Shown here one piece after another: positions 11,906 through 22,570 of a stretch of DNA of 64,000 bases. The DNA is from Triatoma infestans (taxonomy: Eukaryota > Arthropoda > Insecta > Hemiptera > Reduviidae). Position numbers and translations under genes: made by a program. The notes beneath the pieces are model-generated. The model ran no database searches. It worked only from the letters and a program-made list of their open reading frames with translations, and had not been told where the DNA came from. Position 1 is the stretch's first letter. Each line of letters begins with the position of its first letter. The stretch is from NCBI GenBank assembly GCA_011037195.1, contig JAAEAF010014387.1:62001-126000 (forward strand), given 5' to 3'.

Positions 11906-12401
11906 TTATTATACCGAAATTCAGCGGTGTTTTTATGAAGAAAATCGCGAAAACTGAAGAAACTGTTCAGTAAATACGCACTTCCGGTATACTGATTTTC
12001 TTGAAACTCGCAAGTTTGACTATTTATTTATTTCTAATTAATTTTGTTTAGATGATAAAATGGTGTGATCACTTAAGGATAGCACTTTAGAGGAAAACAT
12101 AATAACCTCATCCCTCCCCCAAAAAAGTGCCATTAAATGAATTTTCCCGATGAAATGTTTTAAATAAAAACTGTAGCTCTTAGTGTGTGTGTGTGTGTGT
12201 GTAGTTGATAAACAAAGTTTAAAGAAAATCGCAAAAAAAGTGAAAAAAATCATCCGGTAAAGAAGTACTTTGAGGCAGATAACTTTCGGATGCCATGGTA
12301 ATACCTAAAAAAAATATTAAATTAAAAACTTTCTGGAGATTTTTCGTTTTTGAGCTATGCTGTTCACATACGTGTAGACACACACTCACCATTTTCTAAA
12401 A

Positions 12402-13388
12402 ATCTTTTTACTTTCTCTTACTCCTAGTAAGAGGAAGTATTGTAATCGTGTCAAATTTTCGATATCGAGTTTTCACCGGAAATATCCGTCTTGAGGTCCC
12501 CCTGAGTCCAAAAATGTGGTTTTTAACAAATGGTCTGTGTGTATGTATGTGAACAGCATAGCTCAAAAATAAAAAATCGCAGAAAGTTCAAACTTGATAT
12601 TCCGTTTAGGAATCAGCATAGAATCCGACAGTAGGTCAGCGGTCAAAATTCCTCTACCGGAAGTACCACTTTACTGAATGGTTTTTCAACTTTTTTGCAA
12701 TTTTCTCAAAAACGGCTGCAACGATTTTCATTAAACTTAGTACATCAACTACACATACAAAGATCAACAATTTTTATTTAAAACATTTCTCCGAAAAATG
12801 CATTTAAGGGCAATTTTAGGGGAGGGGGGTGGCCGGTTTGTCCTCTAAAGTGCTATTTCTGTTTACTATACAAGACTGTCATCTAAATAATATTTATTTA
12901 AAAGTAAATGTATTGTTGAAATTCCGAATTAAAAAAAAAAATCGGATGACCGGAAGTGCGTTTTTACTGAAATGTATTTATCTAGTTTACTGGTATTTTC
13001 TCGAAAACGGCTCCAACGATTTTCTTTAAACTAGGAATGTGGGTCTACATTTAAAAAGAGCTACAACTTTTATTTAAAACATTTTTCTGGAAAACCTTAG
13101 TTAAGGGCACTTTTGGGGGAGGGGTGGGGGTTATGTTTTTTTCTCTAAAGTGCTATTCATAGTTGATCATACAATTCTACCTACAAAGAAAATTAATTAG
13201 AAATAAATAGATGGCCAAAATTTCGAGTTTCAGGAAAATTAGTAAATCGGAAGTGCGCTTTTACTTAACTTTTTTTTTTTCAGTTTTCGATGAACTCTAA
13301 CGAATTTCATTAAATTTGATACACTAACTATAAAATTTGTCAATTATAATTTTGAAAACTAGAGTAAGAGAAAATTGTGTGAATGTCA
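12402..13388 (+). repeat. Helentron-like family A, copy A2 (near full length)
   Basis: The 5' subterminal repeat ACTTTCTCTTACTCC at 12410 is immediately followed by a hairpin partner (GTAAGAGGAAGT). Then come the CGATATCGAG block, a GTGTGTATGTATGTGAACAGCATAGCTC tract region, two internal units of roughly 300 bp (CTGCAACGATTTTC near 12714 and CTCCAACGATTTTC near 13011), and the 3' subterminal repeat GAGTAAGAGAAA near 13362. A TGTGTGAATGTCACACC hairpin ends the element. It lies inside copy A1. Confidence 0.75.
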
Positions 13389-13508
13389 CACCATATTTTG
13401 GGGGGGGGAGATTCAGGGGACCTCAAAATGTATTTCTGGTGAAAACAAGATATCGAAAATTTGACACGATTACAATATTTCCTCTTACTTAGGGGTATGA
13501 GAAAGTAA

Positions 13509-14280
13509 AAATGAGTAAAATCTGAAGTTCTAAGAAATTTTTCATTTTATATATAATTGTATTAACAGCAATAAGAAAAAAGTCGTTTGAGTGTTTCAGA
13601 CCAGATTTTATTTTTTACTTTCTAGAAGTTTTCAAATTCTCAATTTATTGAAACCTTGTTTGTTCATGAATAATTCTCAAATTTCCCTCGAATTGTTAAT
13701 AACATTGCTCTTCAAGTTAATTTTTTTTTTTTTTTTTTGCATCGACACTTACCATCATTATCACCACTTCAAGTTAATATTTCTTAATCCTTAACAATGA
13801 AAAGGAAGCCATATGTCTCTGTTACAAAGTCATGAATACTTCTCAAAGTTTGCATACAACTTCAATAACTTGTGCTCATCAAGACAAAACTTGATGTTTC
13901 TTGACTTATGATAAAAAGGAAGCCATATCTCTAAGTTTATATTTCAAAGTAGTTAGTGAATAAGTTCGTTGCATTAGATTCTAAGTAATCTAATTAAACT
14001 TCACTAGAAAAGAACCTCTTAGAATTAATTTTAAAGTTCTACATCAAAATGCGCTCCACATCCAAACTGAGCGGAAGACTCCCTCCACTTTACCTGGTTT
14101 ATTACTGACATGCAATAATAACATTAATAATAATATAGTACAATAATAATGAGTAAAAAAAGCTAAAATTAATATTTCAACAAATTATACAGCTTCACAA
14201 ACTAAAGAATTCTGCTATACTTATACATTTCCCGTCATCGACGGCCCACACAACTAATGTTTAATAAAATAAATAAATGC
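13509..14280. other. Old repeat debris
   Basis: A family-A 3' terminus remnant lies at about 13575-13610 (GAGTGTTTCAGACCAGATTT). A GGAAGCCATAT-containing stretch occurs twice, at 13803 and 13918, suggesting a short local duplication. No coding frame is seen. Confidence 0.4.
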
Positions 14281-14532
14281 AGAGGGTTAGTCCTAGTTGT
14301 AGGGGGTTATTGCACTGCGACCTGAAAGATCTATTGTGCCCCCCCAGAGCCTTCTCCAATGCACAGCCAGCCTCCTAGAAGTGTTCTCTAGCTACAGACA
14401 ACACTGCCCATTACCACACAGTGAGTTGTAGAGGCTCATAGGAAGAGAAAATCTAAGGGCAGCAGCTGGATTCGAACCCGGAACCTCCGTGATGCTAGTC
14501 CAGCGCGCTACCACTGAACTAATCCCTTCCTT
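14281..14532 (-). repeat. tRNA-derived SINE, family S1, near full length
   Basis: The reverse complement starts with the A-box-like TAGTTCAGTGGTAGCGCGC and the B-box-like GGGTTCGAATCC. It continues with the shared S1 body (CTGCCCTTAGATTTTCTCTT, GGGCAGTGTTGTCTGTAGC, AGAACACTTCTAGGAGGC) and a 3' portion ending near 14281. It is the most complete S1 copy together with 58365. Confidence 0.8.
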
Positions 14533-15190
14533 CTCCCTTGGCTTACGCCAATTAACTAGGGACGGATACCTTAGTTTGTGTACTGTGTTTGTCCTGGTCT
14601 ATAAATTGTAGAGTGTATGTAGTTTAAGTGTATTGTGTACTGTTCTGACGAAGTGCATGGAGTAATGAGCGAGGTAACCCGTGAGATCGCTACTCACCAA
14701 GTAACTGCATGCAACAGATACCCCTTGCGGGCATACAGAAGGTTACTCAGCAAAGATTTAAAGAAATATAAATCAAAAAAGTAACTATTGCTTAAGTTGG
14801 CGACCCTGTCTTTATTTTAAAACAGATGCTTAACTAGTGTATCAGTATACATATTTTAAAAATAGATTCTGTTCAAAAACTGCTATCACACTCTAATTCT
14901 TCAATTGGAAATTTATCTTCAACGACACGTCCTTCTAATACTTAAAGATGGTTGAAGCGCCGCTGGTTATGTGGCCAACTTTTGTTGACTAATGATGGTC
15001 ATTATTGGATCACACTTACATATTGTTCCTTCTAGAATAGTTGTAAGAATTCAATAGAAGGTTAAACAAAAAATAAAAATAAATAACTAATAAGTTTTTG
15101 TGCATTAGCATAACTAGGCAGAAAATTGAGGCAGAGGCCTATTCAGGAAACTGTTAAAATTAGGCTTGTATAAAACAAAAAATTCTGACA
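14533..15190. other. Unassigned intergenic DNA
   Basis: Mixed composition. About 14560-14760 is GC-richer with no recognisable frame; the rest is AT-rich. Nothing identified. Confidence 0.4.
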
Positions 15191-15339
15191 CTTAAATTGA
15201 CTTCCTGTTTCTGCACTTATCATCATTCTAATTTGACAAATTCTCTTCTGTCTCGGATGGTTACTAACAATTGCTTAGTAACTCTTTATATAAGGACAAT
15301 TATATACGTAGATGTTGGGGAACACCACATAATACTAGT

Positions 15340-16640
15340 TTTGATAACCGACGTGGCAACCTATTTGGAAGTGCAGTTGGATAACAGACTGGGATGGAAT
15401 AAACACGTGGACTCTCTTGTAGAAAAATGGAAAAAGAGAATGAGCCTCCTTAGTAGATTGGCGGGCACTAAATGGGGCGCTACTCAGGACGTGCTAGCCT
15501 TGGCATACAAAATGTACATACGGCCGGTAATTGAATACGACAATGAATTACTTATTACTGCCTCCGATTCTGTGCAAGAACGGCTAGAAAAAGTCCAAAA
15601 CGTTGCGCTTAGACAGATTGCAGGGGGTCCAAAGTCCACTCCTACCGCGGCTATGCAATTGCAATCGCAAATATACCCCCTAAGTGTTCGGTGAGAAATT
15701 GCAGCTCTAAACGTGAAAGAGAGACTAGCAAGATTGAGAATTCATTATTGGGAAAAAGACAGACCACCTGAAGTCACAAGGCTAAAAACTAAGGAGAAAT
15801 TTTCAACTCAAGTGGATGCTAGTCACCAAAAATATAATTTATTCCTTGGCAAGAGTGAGCCTCTGCCCAATGAGTCGTACTGGAAAATAAGGAGAACACC
15901 ATTGTTACGTCTCCATCTCATAGAGCCCGTTAAGAAAGGCGATAACAGTGCGACCGAGTTAAGAGCTCTAGCCCTTGAAATGTTTGGAGAATGCTATCCA
16001 TCTCCTCCGTGGACCCACATCTATACTGACGATTCAGCAGAAGGTGCTACTAAAAATGCGAGAGCTGGAGTGTATTGTATCGACTTCCAGTTTTCAGAAC
16101 CTGTTGGAACGTGGGCATCAAATTTCGATGGGGAGATCCGGGCTATCCTGATAGGTTTGAAATATATGGTTGAATAGAAATTGGACAAAGTAGTGTTTCT
16201 CAGTGACTCCCAAGCTGCGTTAATAGCCGTAACGGGATCTCAAAGTGGAATTTCCGCAGTTGTAAGAGCGTGCAAAGAAATGGTTGAAAAGACTCTTACA
16301 GAAGGGAAGCAGCTGGCTTTCCAATGAATTCCAGCACATTGTGGTTTACCAGGGAACGAGCAGGGGGATAAACTTGCGAAACAGGGGAGTCAATGTGATC
16401 AGCCCGACTATAAAGGACTCGGCGATTTGCCCATTGTGCAATAACGGCCTAATGACCTTTCAACATTTGAACGCGTGCCATGCACTACAGGGTATGAGTA
16501 ATATTTATGAAAAATATTGGGCTGCCAGAAAAAAAAATGGCTTAACGCCTTTGTCGCGGGATAGGAAAAAAAAAACTACTTTTGAAGACAAATACTATCT
16601 AAATTGGAATACACAGTAGAATGGTAACGCTTTTTTTTAA
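15340..16640 (+). pseudogene. Non-LTR retrotransposon 3' half with RNase H domain, broken
   Basis: 15351-15690 encodes the post-RT region (YLEVQLDNRLGWNKHVDSL, RPVIEY, LEKVQNVALRQIAGGP). After a stop, 15713-16177 continues into an RNase H domain. Its first strand reads YTDDSAEGA, where YTDGSA is usual, and the Glu helix is FDGEIRAI. A stop follows, then FLSDSQAAL and the diagnostic IPAHCGLPGNEQGDKLAKQG in shifted frames. A C-terminal CPLCNNGLMTFQHLNAC zinc knuckle sits near 16427. RNase H after RT is typical of I/Jockey-related LINEs. Several stops and shifts make it inactive. Confidence 0.85.
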
Positions 16641-16732
16641 TGTCAATAATAATAAAACGCAATATTGAGACATTAAAGCCTAATGTCATCTCCAAGACCT
16701 GCATTATTATTATAATTTAATATTTATAGTAT

Positions 16733-17148
16733 TGTAACGTTTTTCCCTCTCAACTAGCTACTGCAAGTAGTTTCTAAATGGGTTCGTTTAGATAAAACAC
16801 TCTAAACTTCTAAAAAAAAAAAAAATACACCAATTTATTGTTTAACACAATAAATTACAAATAAAGCATTTAATAATAATTAATACACAGTTAAAACCAA
16901 CAAAAGTTCACATAGTTAACTTTTTGTTTACTATTCATAAACGCACACTCCGTTTGTAACAATACTCTTTCTAGATTGACTTCATTCGAGCTGTTGTTCA
17001 CTATTTATATAGGGTGGAGAAGGGTCTGCAAGGTTCTATAGAACATTCTAGAATGAGCTAGGCCGCCCCGCTAGCGCTTCCTAGCGGCCACTAGGAGAAC
17101 TTGAGGTGCCTGCTTTCTCTCCTAGATGGCACCAATGGCTGCGTTACT
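16733..17148 (-). repeat. Solo LTR, family G, copy 1
   Basis: Starts TGTAACG and ends GCGTTACT on the + strand. It shares a full-length alignment with 18945-19340 and 54056-54451: CTACTGCAAGTAG, AACACAATAAATTA, a CTATTTATATAGGG block, CGCTTCCTAGCGGCCACTA, and TCTCTCCTAGATGGCACCA. Read on the minus strand, the TATA box precedes the AATAAA as in an LTR. Flanks GTAT/ATAT match at three of four positions. Confidence 0.75.
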
Positions 17149-17334
17149 ATATTGTAATTTAAAATTAATTTTTTTCCTAGATTTAAATTATATTTATAAG
17201 GATTACACTACAATGAATTACAAATTTGTGCCATTCACCTCTGATTACACTTAAATCTCTAAAACTAATTCTTCCGTATAAAAGTTTAAAGCAGAAGTGA
17301 TTGGTCAAGATATTCGAATTAGCTTGCCAAGCTT

Positions 17335-17465
17335 AAAGAAAATCTTTCGAACTGTTTCTTTTTTCTTTTTTTTCAAGAAAATCGCGAAAAACCCGGAAAA
17401 AAATCATCAAATTTACTTACTTCCAGAAAACTGACAAATCCAGAAAAATTGTTTCTTTAAAATAT
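17335..17465 (-). repeat. Fragment of Helentron-like family A
   Basis: The minus strand carries degenerate forms of the family's internal unit (AAGAAAATCGCGAAAAAC and the CTTCCAGAAAACTGA block). Both ends are missing. Confidence 0.5.
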
Positions 17466-17529
17466 TGGGAGAACCACGTTCTATTTTCAAATGACACTTA
17501 AGAGGAATGTTCAATATCACCGCCTTTTT

Positions 17530-18514
17530 ACTTTCTCTTACTCCTAGTAAGAGGAAGTATTGTAATCGTTCAAATTTTCGATATCAAGTTTACACCGAAA
17601 ATATCCGTTCTGAGGTCCCCTGAGTCCAAAAAAGTGGTTTTTAGCAAATGGTGTGTGTGTGTATGAATTTGAAAGCATAGCTCAAAAACGAAAAGTCGTA
17701 GAAAGTTGAAACTTGATATTACGTTTAGGTATCACAATGGGATCTGACGGTGCGTTATCTGTCAAAATTCCTCGACCGAAAGTACCACTTTACTAATTAG
17801 ACTTCTTACATTTTTGCGATTTTCTATTTGGCTCAAAAATGGCTCCAACGATTTTCTTTAAAGTTGTAACATCAACCACACATACAAAGAGCTACAACTT
17901 TTATTTAAAACATTTCTCTAGAAAAATGCATTAAGGGCACTTTTTGTGGGGGGGGGGGGGTAGGTTTCCATCTAAAGTGCTATTTCAGTTTTTATTAGAC
18001 AATTCTGTCATCTAAATAATGTTAATTAGAATTAAATATGTTCTGGAAATTCCCAGTTTCAAAAAAATCGGATAACCGGAAGTGCGTTTACATTACCACT
18101 TTACTAAATGATTTATTCTCTTTTCCGCAATTTTCTTAAAAATGGCTCCTAAGATTTCTTGGAACGTCGTATATAAACTAAACATACAAAGATCTGCAAC
18201 TTTTATTTAAAACATTTCTCTGGGAAAATTCATTTAAGGGCACTTTTAAGGGAGGGGTGGGGCTATGTTTTTCTCTAAAGTGCTATCACAGTTGACTATA
18301 GAATTCTATCATCCAAACAAAATTAATTAGAAATAAATAGCTGGCCAAAATTCCGATTTTTAAGAAATTTAGTAAACCGGAAGTGTGCTTTTACTGAACA
18401 GGTTTTTTTCAGTTTTCGATGAATGTCGTTAAATTTGGTACAGAAAATATAAAATTTGTCAATTATAATTTTGAGTACAGGAGTAAGAGAAAATTGTGTT
18501 AGTGTTTCGCACAA
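17530..18514 (+). repeat. Helentron-like family A, copy A4 (full length)
   Basis: ACTTTCTCTTACTCC at 17530 with its hairpin partner is followed by the built-in GTGTGTGTGTATG tract at 17651 and two ~300-bp units (GGCTCCAACGATTTTC near 17842, GGCTCCTAAGATTTC near 18145), each followed by AAGGGCACTTTT plus a G-run. The element ends with GAGTAAGAGAAAATTG and a degenerate terminal hairpin. Confidence 0.8.
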
Positions 18515-18944
18515 GACACGTGTTAGTGTTTTTTTTTTGCTTCAGCCTTTGTACTAGCCATAACAAATATATATTTAATTTAAACTTTTCTAACTTTATA
18601 TCTATTTTAAACCTATAGAGACTTGCATATACTTGTTTTTTTTGTTTTTCTTTAATAACTTAAAATCTTAATCAGACCAGTTCATGAATATCATTTAAAA
18701 AGTTATAAATAGATACACAAACTTCCTACTCACTTAATACTGAGCAATATAAAAATGGACAAATGAATTTTTTATTGAATCCATCAAAAATTATTTTCCT
18801 TTGCATAATGAATTTTAGAGCACTCCATTATTATATGACTTAAATCCTCAACGGATCCACTATCTGAACAGTACGGATTATGTCTTTTTCCCTATATTTT
18901 ATGAAGATATTTGCCGCACATTCCGTGGTTACTCCTTAATCTAT

Positions 18945-19340
18945 TGTAATGTTTTTTTTTTTTAAACTAGTTACTGCAACTAGTTTTAAGTGGGTTTGTA
19001 TAGATAAAATACTCTAAACTTCAATAAAGAAAACACCAATTTATTGCTATACACAATAAATTATTAAATACAACGCTTAATAATAATTATTTCACAGTTT
19101 AAACCACAAAAGTTCACTTTGTTCACTTTTGTACACTTTTCACAAACTAATAACTTCATTTGTAACTGAAAAACTCCTCTCAACTCTCTGTGGTCCCTCT
19201 ATTTATACCGGTAGCGAACCTTCCAGAACGTTCTCAAATATTCCAGGGAAATCTAGAGCTCCGCCAGCGCTTCCTGCAGCCACTAAGAGAACCTTAGGTA
19301 CCTGTCTTCTCTCCTAGATGGCACCACTGGCGGCGTTACA
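18945..19340 (-). repeat. Solo LTR, family G, copy 2
   Basis: A 396-bp block TGTAATG...CGTTACA on the + strand, nearly collinear with 54056-54451. TATA and polyadenylation-like signals read on the minus strand. Flanks CTAT/CTAA match at three of four positions. The small open frame inside it (19129-19317) recurs in copy 3 only because the LTRs are similar. Confidence 0.85.
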
Positions 19341-19699
19341 CTAAGATCGTACAAAATTTTTTTTTTTAATATCCTTCATGAGAAAACCAAGGTTTTAATC
19401 CAACTGTAGGGATAATATATTTTTAGAAAACCTTCTAGTGTTGCTGAAGGTCGTAAGAAGATTGTCATTTTTTTAGTTGCTCTTATGTTTATATTTTTTC
19501 GGAACTAGTTATGTTATAGTAGAATATTGGATTTGAGCAACTAACTGGGTCTTGGAACTTCAAAAATACCTAAGCCCAATTGGGGCAGATCATATTTGGA
19601 AGTCTCAAGATATACAATTAATTAAAGATAATTATACAAATTTGTTAAGAGTCCTTTAAAAATAATCTATTCTGTAGAGATTTTGATAATGTATTAAAT

Positions 19700-20690
19700 A
19701 TAGTCGCTATAGTGTGATATACAGAAATATTAGCAGTCTAAATTCTGGTGAATTCTATTTTAATTTTAATGGTCATACTAACAAACTGAGACTGTTATCA
19801 CAATTACGATTAGCCGGTAAGAAAAATTGCTGTATTTATTTAAACAAATACAACTATAAATTTGATAGTAGTAACACTTGCAAATTTTGATGTTTGAATG
19901 AAATAGATGATTTAGCCCAATTTATTGCCATTTGCCCAGCTTTCAGAAATTTAAGGAATAAATTTATAAACAAATACATCTCCAATATTGAGAACAAATA
20001 TGAAAGTTGTATTAAATTACTAACTTTTTCAGAGCCAGATCACTTAAATAAATTAATTGATATTTATCTTTACTGCTCATTAGTGCTTTTAGAATAAGGA
20101 AACTTTTAATTTAAGTTCATTATTTTATTTCATATGATTAGAAATATTTTTTAGTTTTATATTTTACTATTGTATTTCCATATATTTTCATTTATTTTAA
20201 TGTTTTTTAATTACTTTCAATTTAGTTCATATCAAAGGATTCTGATTTCTATTATTATCTAAGACTTTCTCTTTTATAGTGTATAGTAAAGTAATGCCTA
20301 TTTTTTCAGGCGGGCTTAACGTCCAACTACCAAATTAGGTGTCGTGGACGGGGGGCGGAAGCACCTACTTTACTATTAACATTTTTTAAACAAATATAAA
20401 ATTTAGTTATACGCTGGACTCGAACTGGGGCCCTCCCACTTACAAGTCCATGCTCATAACCAATACACCAACACCCGCCCCTTTTATAGTGTATAGTATG
20501 TAGCTTTGTGTCTTATGTTTACTAAATTTGTCTCTTCTTGCTTTTTCAATTGTTTTTTGATTTTTATTTACTGATTTTTTTTATTTTTTGTTTGTTTTTG
20601 TGTACGCTTTTGTATCATACGCATAGGCCAACCTCCCTCTGTAGATCAACTGATTAAACAGATGTAAATAAATAAATATTTGTTCGGAAC
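19700..20690 (+). pseudogene. 3' end of non-LTR element, family N, split by a SINE
   Basis: Frame fragments read NKLRLLSQLRLAGKKNCCIY, then CKF-stop-CLNEIDDLAQFIAICPAF, matching the C-terminal region of the element at 7125-9575. The AT-rich 3' UTR continues after the SINE at 20289-20480 and ends in a TAAA-repeat tail (TGTAAATAAATAAATA) near 20661-20678. Confidence 0.7.
20289..20480 (-). repeat. tRNA-derived SINE, family S2, with 18-bp target duplication
   Basis: The minus strand begins GGGGCGGGTGTTGGTG with an A-box-like TGGTTATGAGC region and the B-box-like CAGTTCGAGTCC near 20425. The element is flanked by perfect copies of CTTTTATAGTGTATAGTA at 20271-20288 and 20481-20498, the hallmark of LINE-driven insertion. 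Its body is unrelated to S1. The intact duplication implies a recent event. Confidence 0.85.
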
Positions 20691-20997
20691 TCAGTAGATA
20701 GTATTTCAATTTTATGATCGTTATCCTCCTCCGCTGCTCTTTTCGCAAATTGGTCTACTTTCTCATTATGTTTTATACCTACATGAGCTCACCACTTTTC
20801 CACTAACCCTCTTAAACTCATTCTGTACAGAAGCTTTTCATTTTTTATGAAAACTAAAAAGACATTAAAAAAAAATTAAGAAATAACCATATCTTTGTAG
20901 AAGGGTGGTAGTTGGGAGGGGACTGTAGAAGAACAGTACCCGCCATGACAGGGTCACTACAACTCACAATTATCATATTTCAAAAAAAGTAAAAGAA

Positions 20998-21160
20998 AAT
21001 CGTTTGAGCTGTTCTTGGGAAAATCACGAAAAACAAAAAAAACAATTACGTCACACTTCCGGTTGATAGATTTTGCCTGAAATCTTCGTGTCTTATGCGG
21101 TGCCTAAATATAATACCAAGTTTAAGCTTCTTGCGACTTTTCGTTTGGCTTGAAGAACAA
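20998..21160 (-). repeat. Fragment of Helentron-like family A
   Basis: The reverse complement shows the family's 5' third: AGCCAAACGAAAAGTCG, then a CTTGGTATTATATTTAGG block, then CCGGAAGTG. No ends remain. Confidence 0.5.
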
Positions 21161-21344
21161 GAAGTGATTACGGCTCACGAGCACAATATTCCATGATTGA
21201 TAATATTTTTAGTATAATTATATAGGTTAATTAAAGTGGGAATAATACTCGTTTCTTGTTCATTTTAGAGCACCGTTTGATTCAATCCCCAGAGATCTTT
21301 TAATGAATAAAGTCGAAAATCAATATCGAATAAATTAGTAAATA

Positions 21345-21620
21345 TTATTTATAATACAAAATTTGTACCTTAATACCGATCGGCAATTTGGAGACGAAAA
21401 ACGCATGCTGAAGATGGGCGAACGCCCGAAACCGGTCGATCATCACAAAATGAAGCAGGCTACCACGGAAAATGTCTCTGATGCTATTTTGGCATTTATT
21501 TAACGCCTTCATTAGAGTTAGGCAACCGATTAAAGATAAATTAATAGTGTATAACACAAAAATTATCAGTGTGAAGTCAGTATTGTACATTGATGTAAGA
21601 GCCAGTTTTGCACATTGTTC
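21345..21620. repeat. Interspersed repeat D (GAAACCGGTC family)
   Basis: The core CTGAAGATGGGCGAACGCCC, GAAACCGGTCGATC, then GAAGCAGGCTACCACGG and AAAATGTCTCTGAT recurs at 29170-29260 and 42665-42755. The GGGCGAACGCCC palindrome is typical of an arthropod short-repeat class. I see no clear ends. Confidence 0.55.
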
Positions 21621-21799
21621 TATTAAGAATCAGAACAAGAAAGCGAATGTACACTATTAATCGAAATTAAACCTTGCTCTACCATTGGATTTCAGTAATT
21701 CCAAGGTCTAAGCTTATTAGTCTTTTTAAGAAGTAAAACTTAATATTAACCTCAAGCCTAAAATTATAATAACTTAGACATAAAAAATTTAAGAAAAGA

Positions 21800-22570
21800 A
21801 AATATATAAAGATTGATTGAAAGTAATAGCCCGTAGTAGTACACTTTACGGTTGCTATTCAGAGACTACCACAATAGACCTAGCTTCACCACATTCCTCT
21901 TTTAGCTCGAAAGATGCTCATTCCAAAATAAAGTATACTTTACTATGTAGGTATACTTTTCCATTTGGCCTCACGGTTCTTCTTTTCCAGACCACTTCGC
22001 TAAGTTATCTACGGCAGTGTCAACATAATCATGTGTCGAATGTTTCTCTGTGGAAGTGGTATATATCGTCCAGTTGGCTTCCACCGTGTTGTTCCTCTGG
22101 CTTGATTAAAGTTATAGGGTATTTAGTAAAAGTATCTTGTCTCGGAATCCTCCTGGTGCAGGGCTATGTATATTTATAATAGCTAGGTGTGGAGAAGATA
22201 AGCAAGCTAGATGTGGGATGCCCAGATATGATTTACTCCCAGTAAAGAAGAGGAATCTAGAGCTTATTGCTATCGTTTTATATGTTCGATGAGAGTCGAT
22301 TCCTCATAAAACAAAACGAAAAAATTGAGTAACGTCAGGGACAGCATATCCCCAGGGTACTGAGGGCATTGATATCACCATAAAGAATACAATTTCTGTT
22401 TCATGCCTTCAAGGCCAGGATGGTGTCTAGAGAGTTGTTGATAACAAAAAAATGTCTGCAGAATGAATCCCCTCCCCCCGTACATTCATTAGTTCTGTTC
22501 TATCGTTTCGTATTTATCCGTAGTGTTATATCCTTTTAGGACTTTGAAACTCGCCAGAATGAATGTCCTC
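21800..22570 (-). pseudogene. Possible retroelement relic (endonuclease-like)
   Basis: The minus strand near 22395-22350 reads ILYGDINALSTLG, resembling the GDFNAH motif of non-LTR endonucleases. GC content is higher than the surroundings, and short frames continue to about 21830. Frame breaks are frequent and no second motif is secure, so the assignment is tentative. Confidence 0.3.

Larger units (their letters stand above)
11514..13508 (-). repeat. Helentron-like family A, copy A1 (minus), interrupted twice
   Basis: The 3' end of the family appears first (TCTGGTATGAAACACTC, reverse complement of the terminal hairpin region). It is cut by a solo LTR at 11588-11905 and continues to about 12401. 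A second family copy (12402-13388, opposite strand) is inserted there. The missing first ~110 bp of the minus copy resumes at about 13389-13508 (GGGGACCTCAAAA, then CGAAAATTTGACACGATTAC, then GAGAAAGTAAA). The arrangement is a Russian-doll nest. Confidence 0.7.

Noticed and set aside
19129..19317. 62-codon frame repeated at 54240-54428
   Set aside because: It is conserved only because both lie in copies of the same LTR. The frame is on the non-coding strand of the LTR and shows no protein motif.
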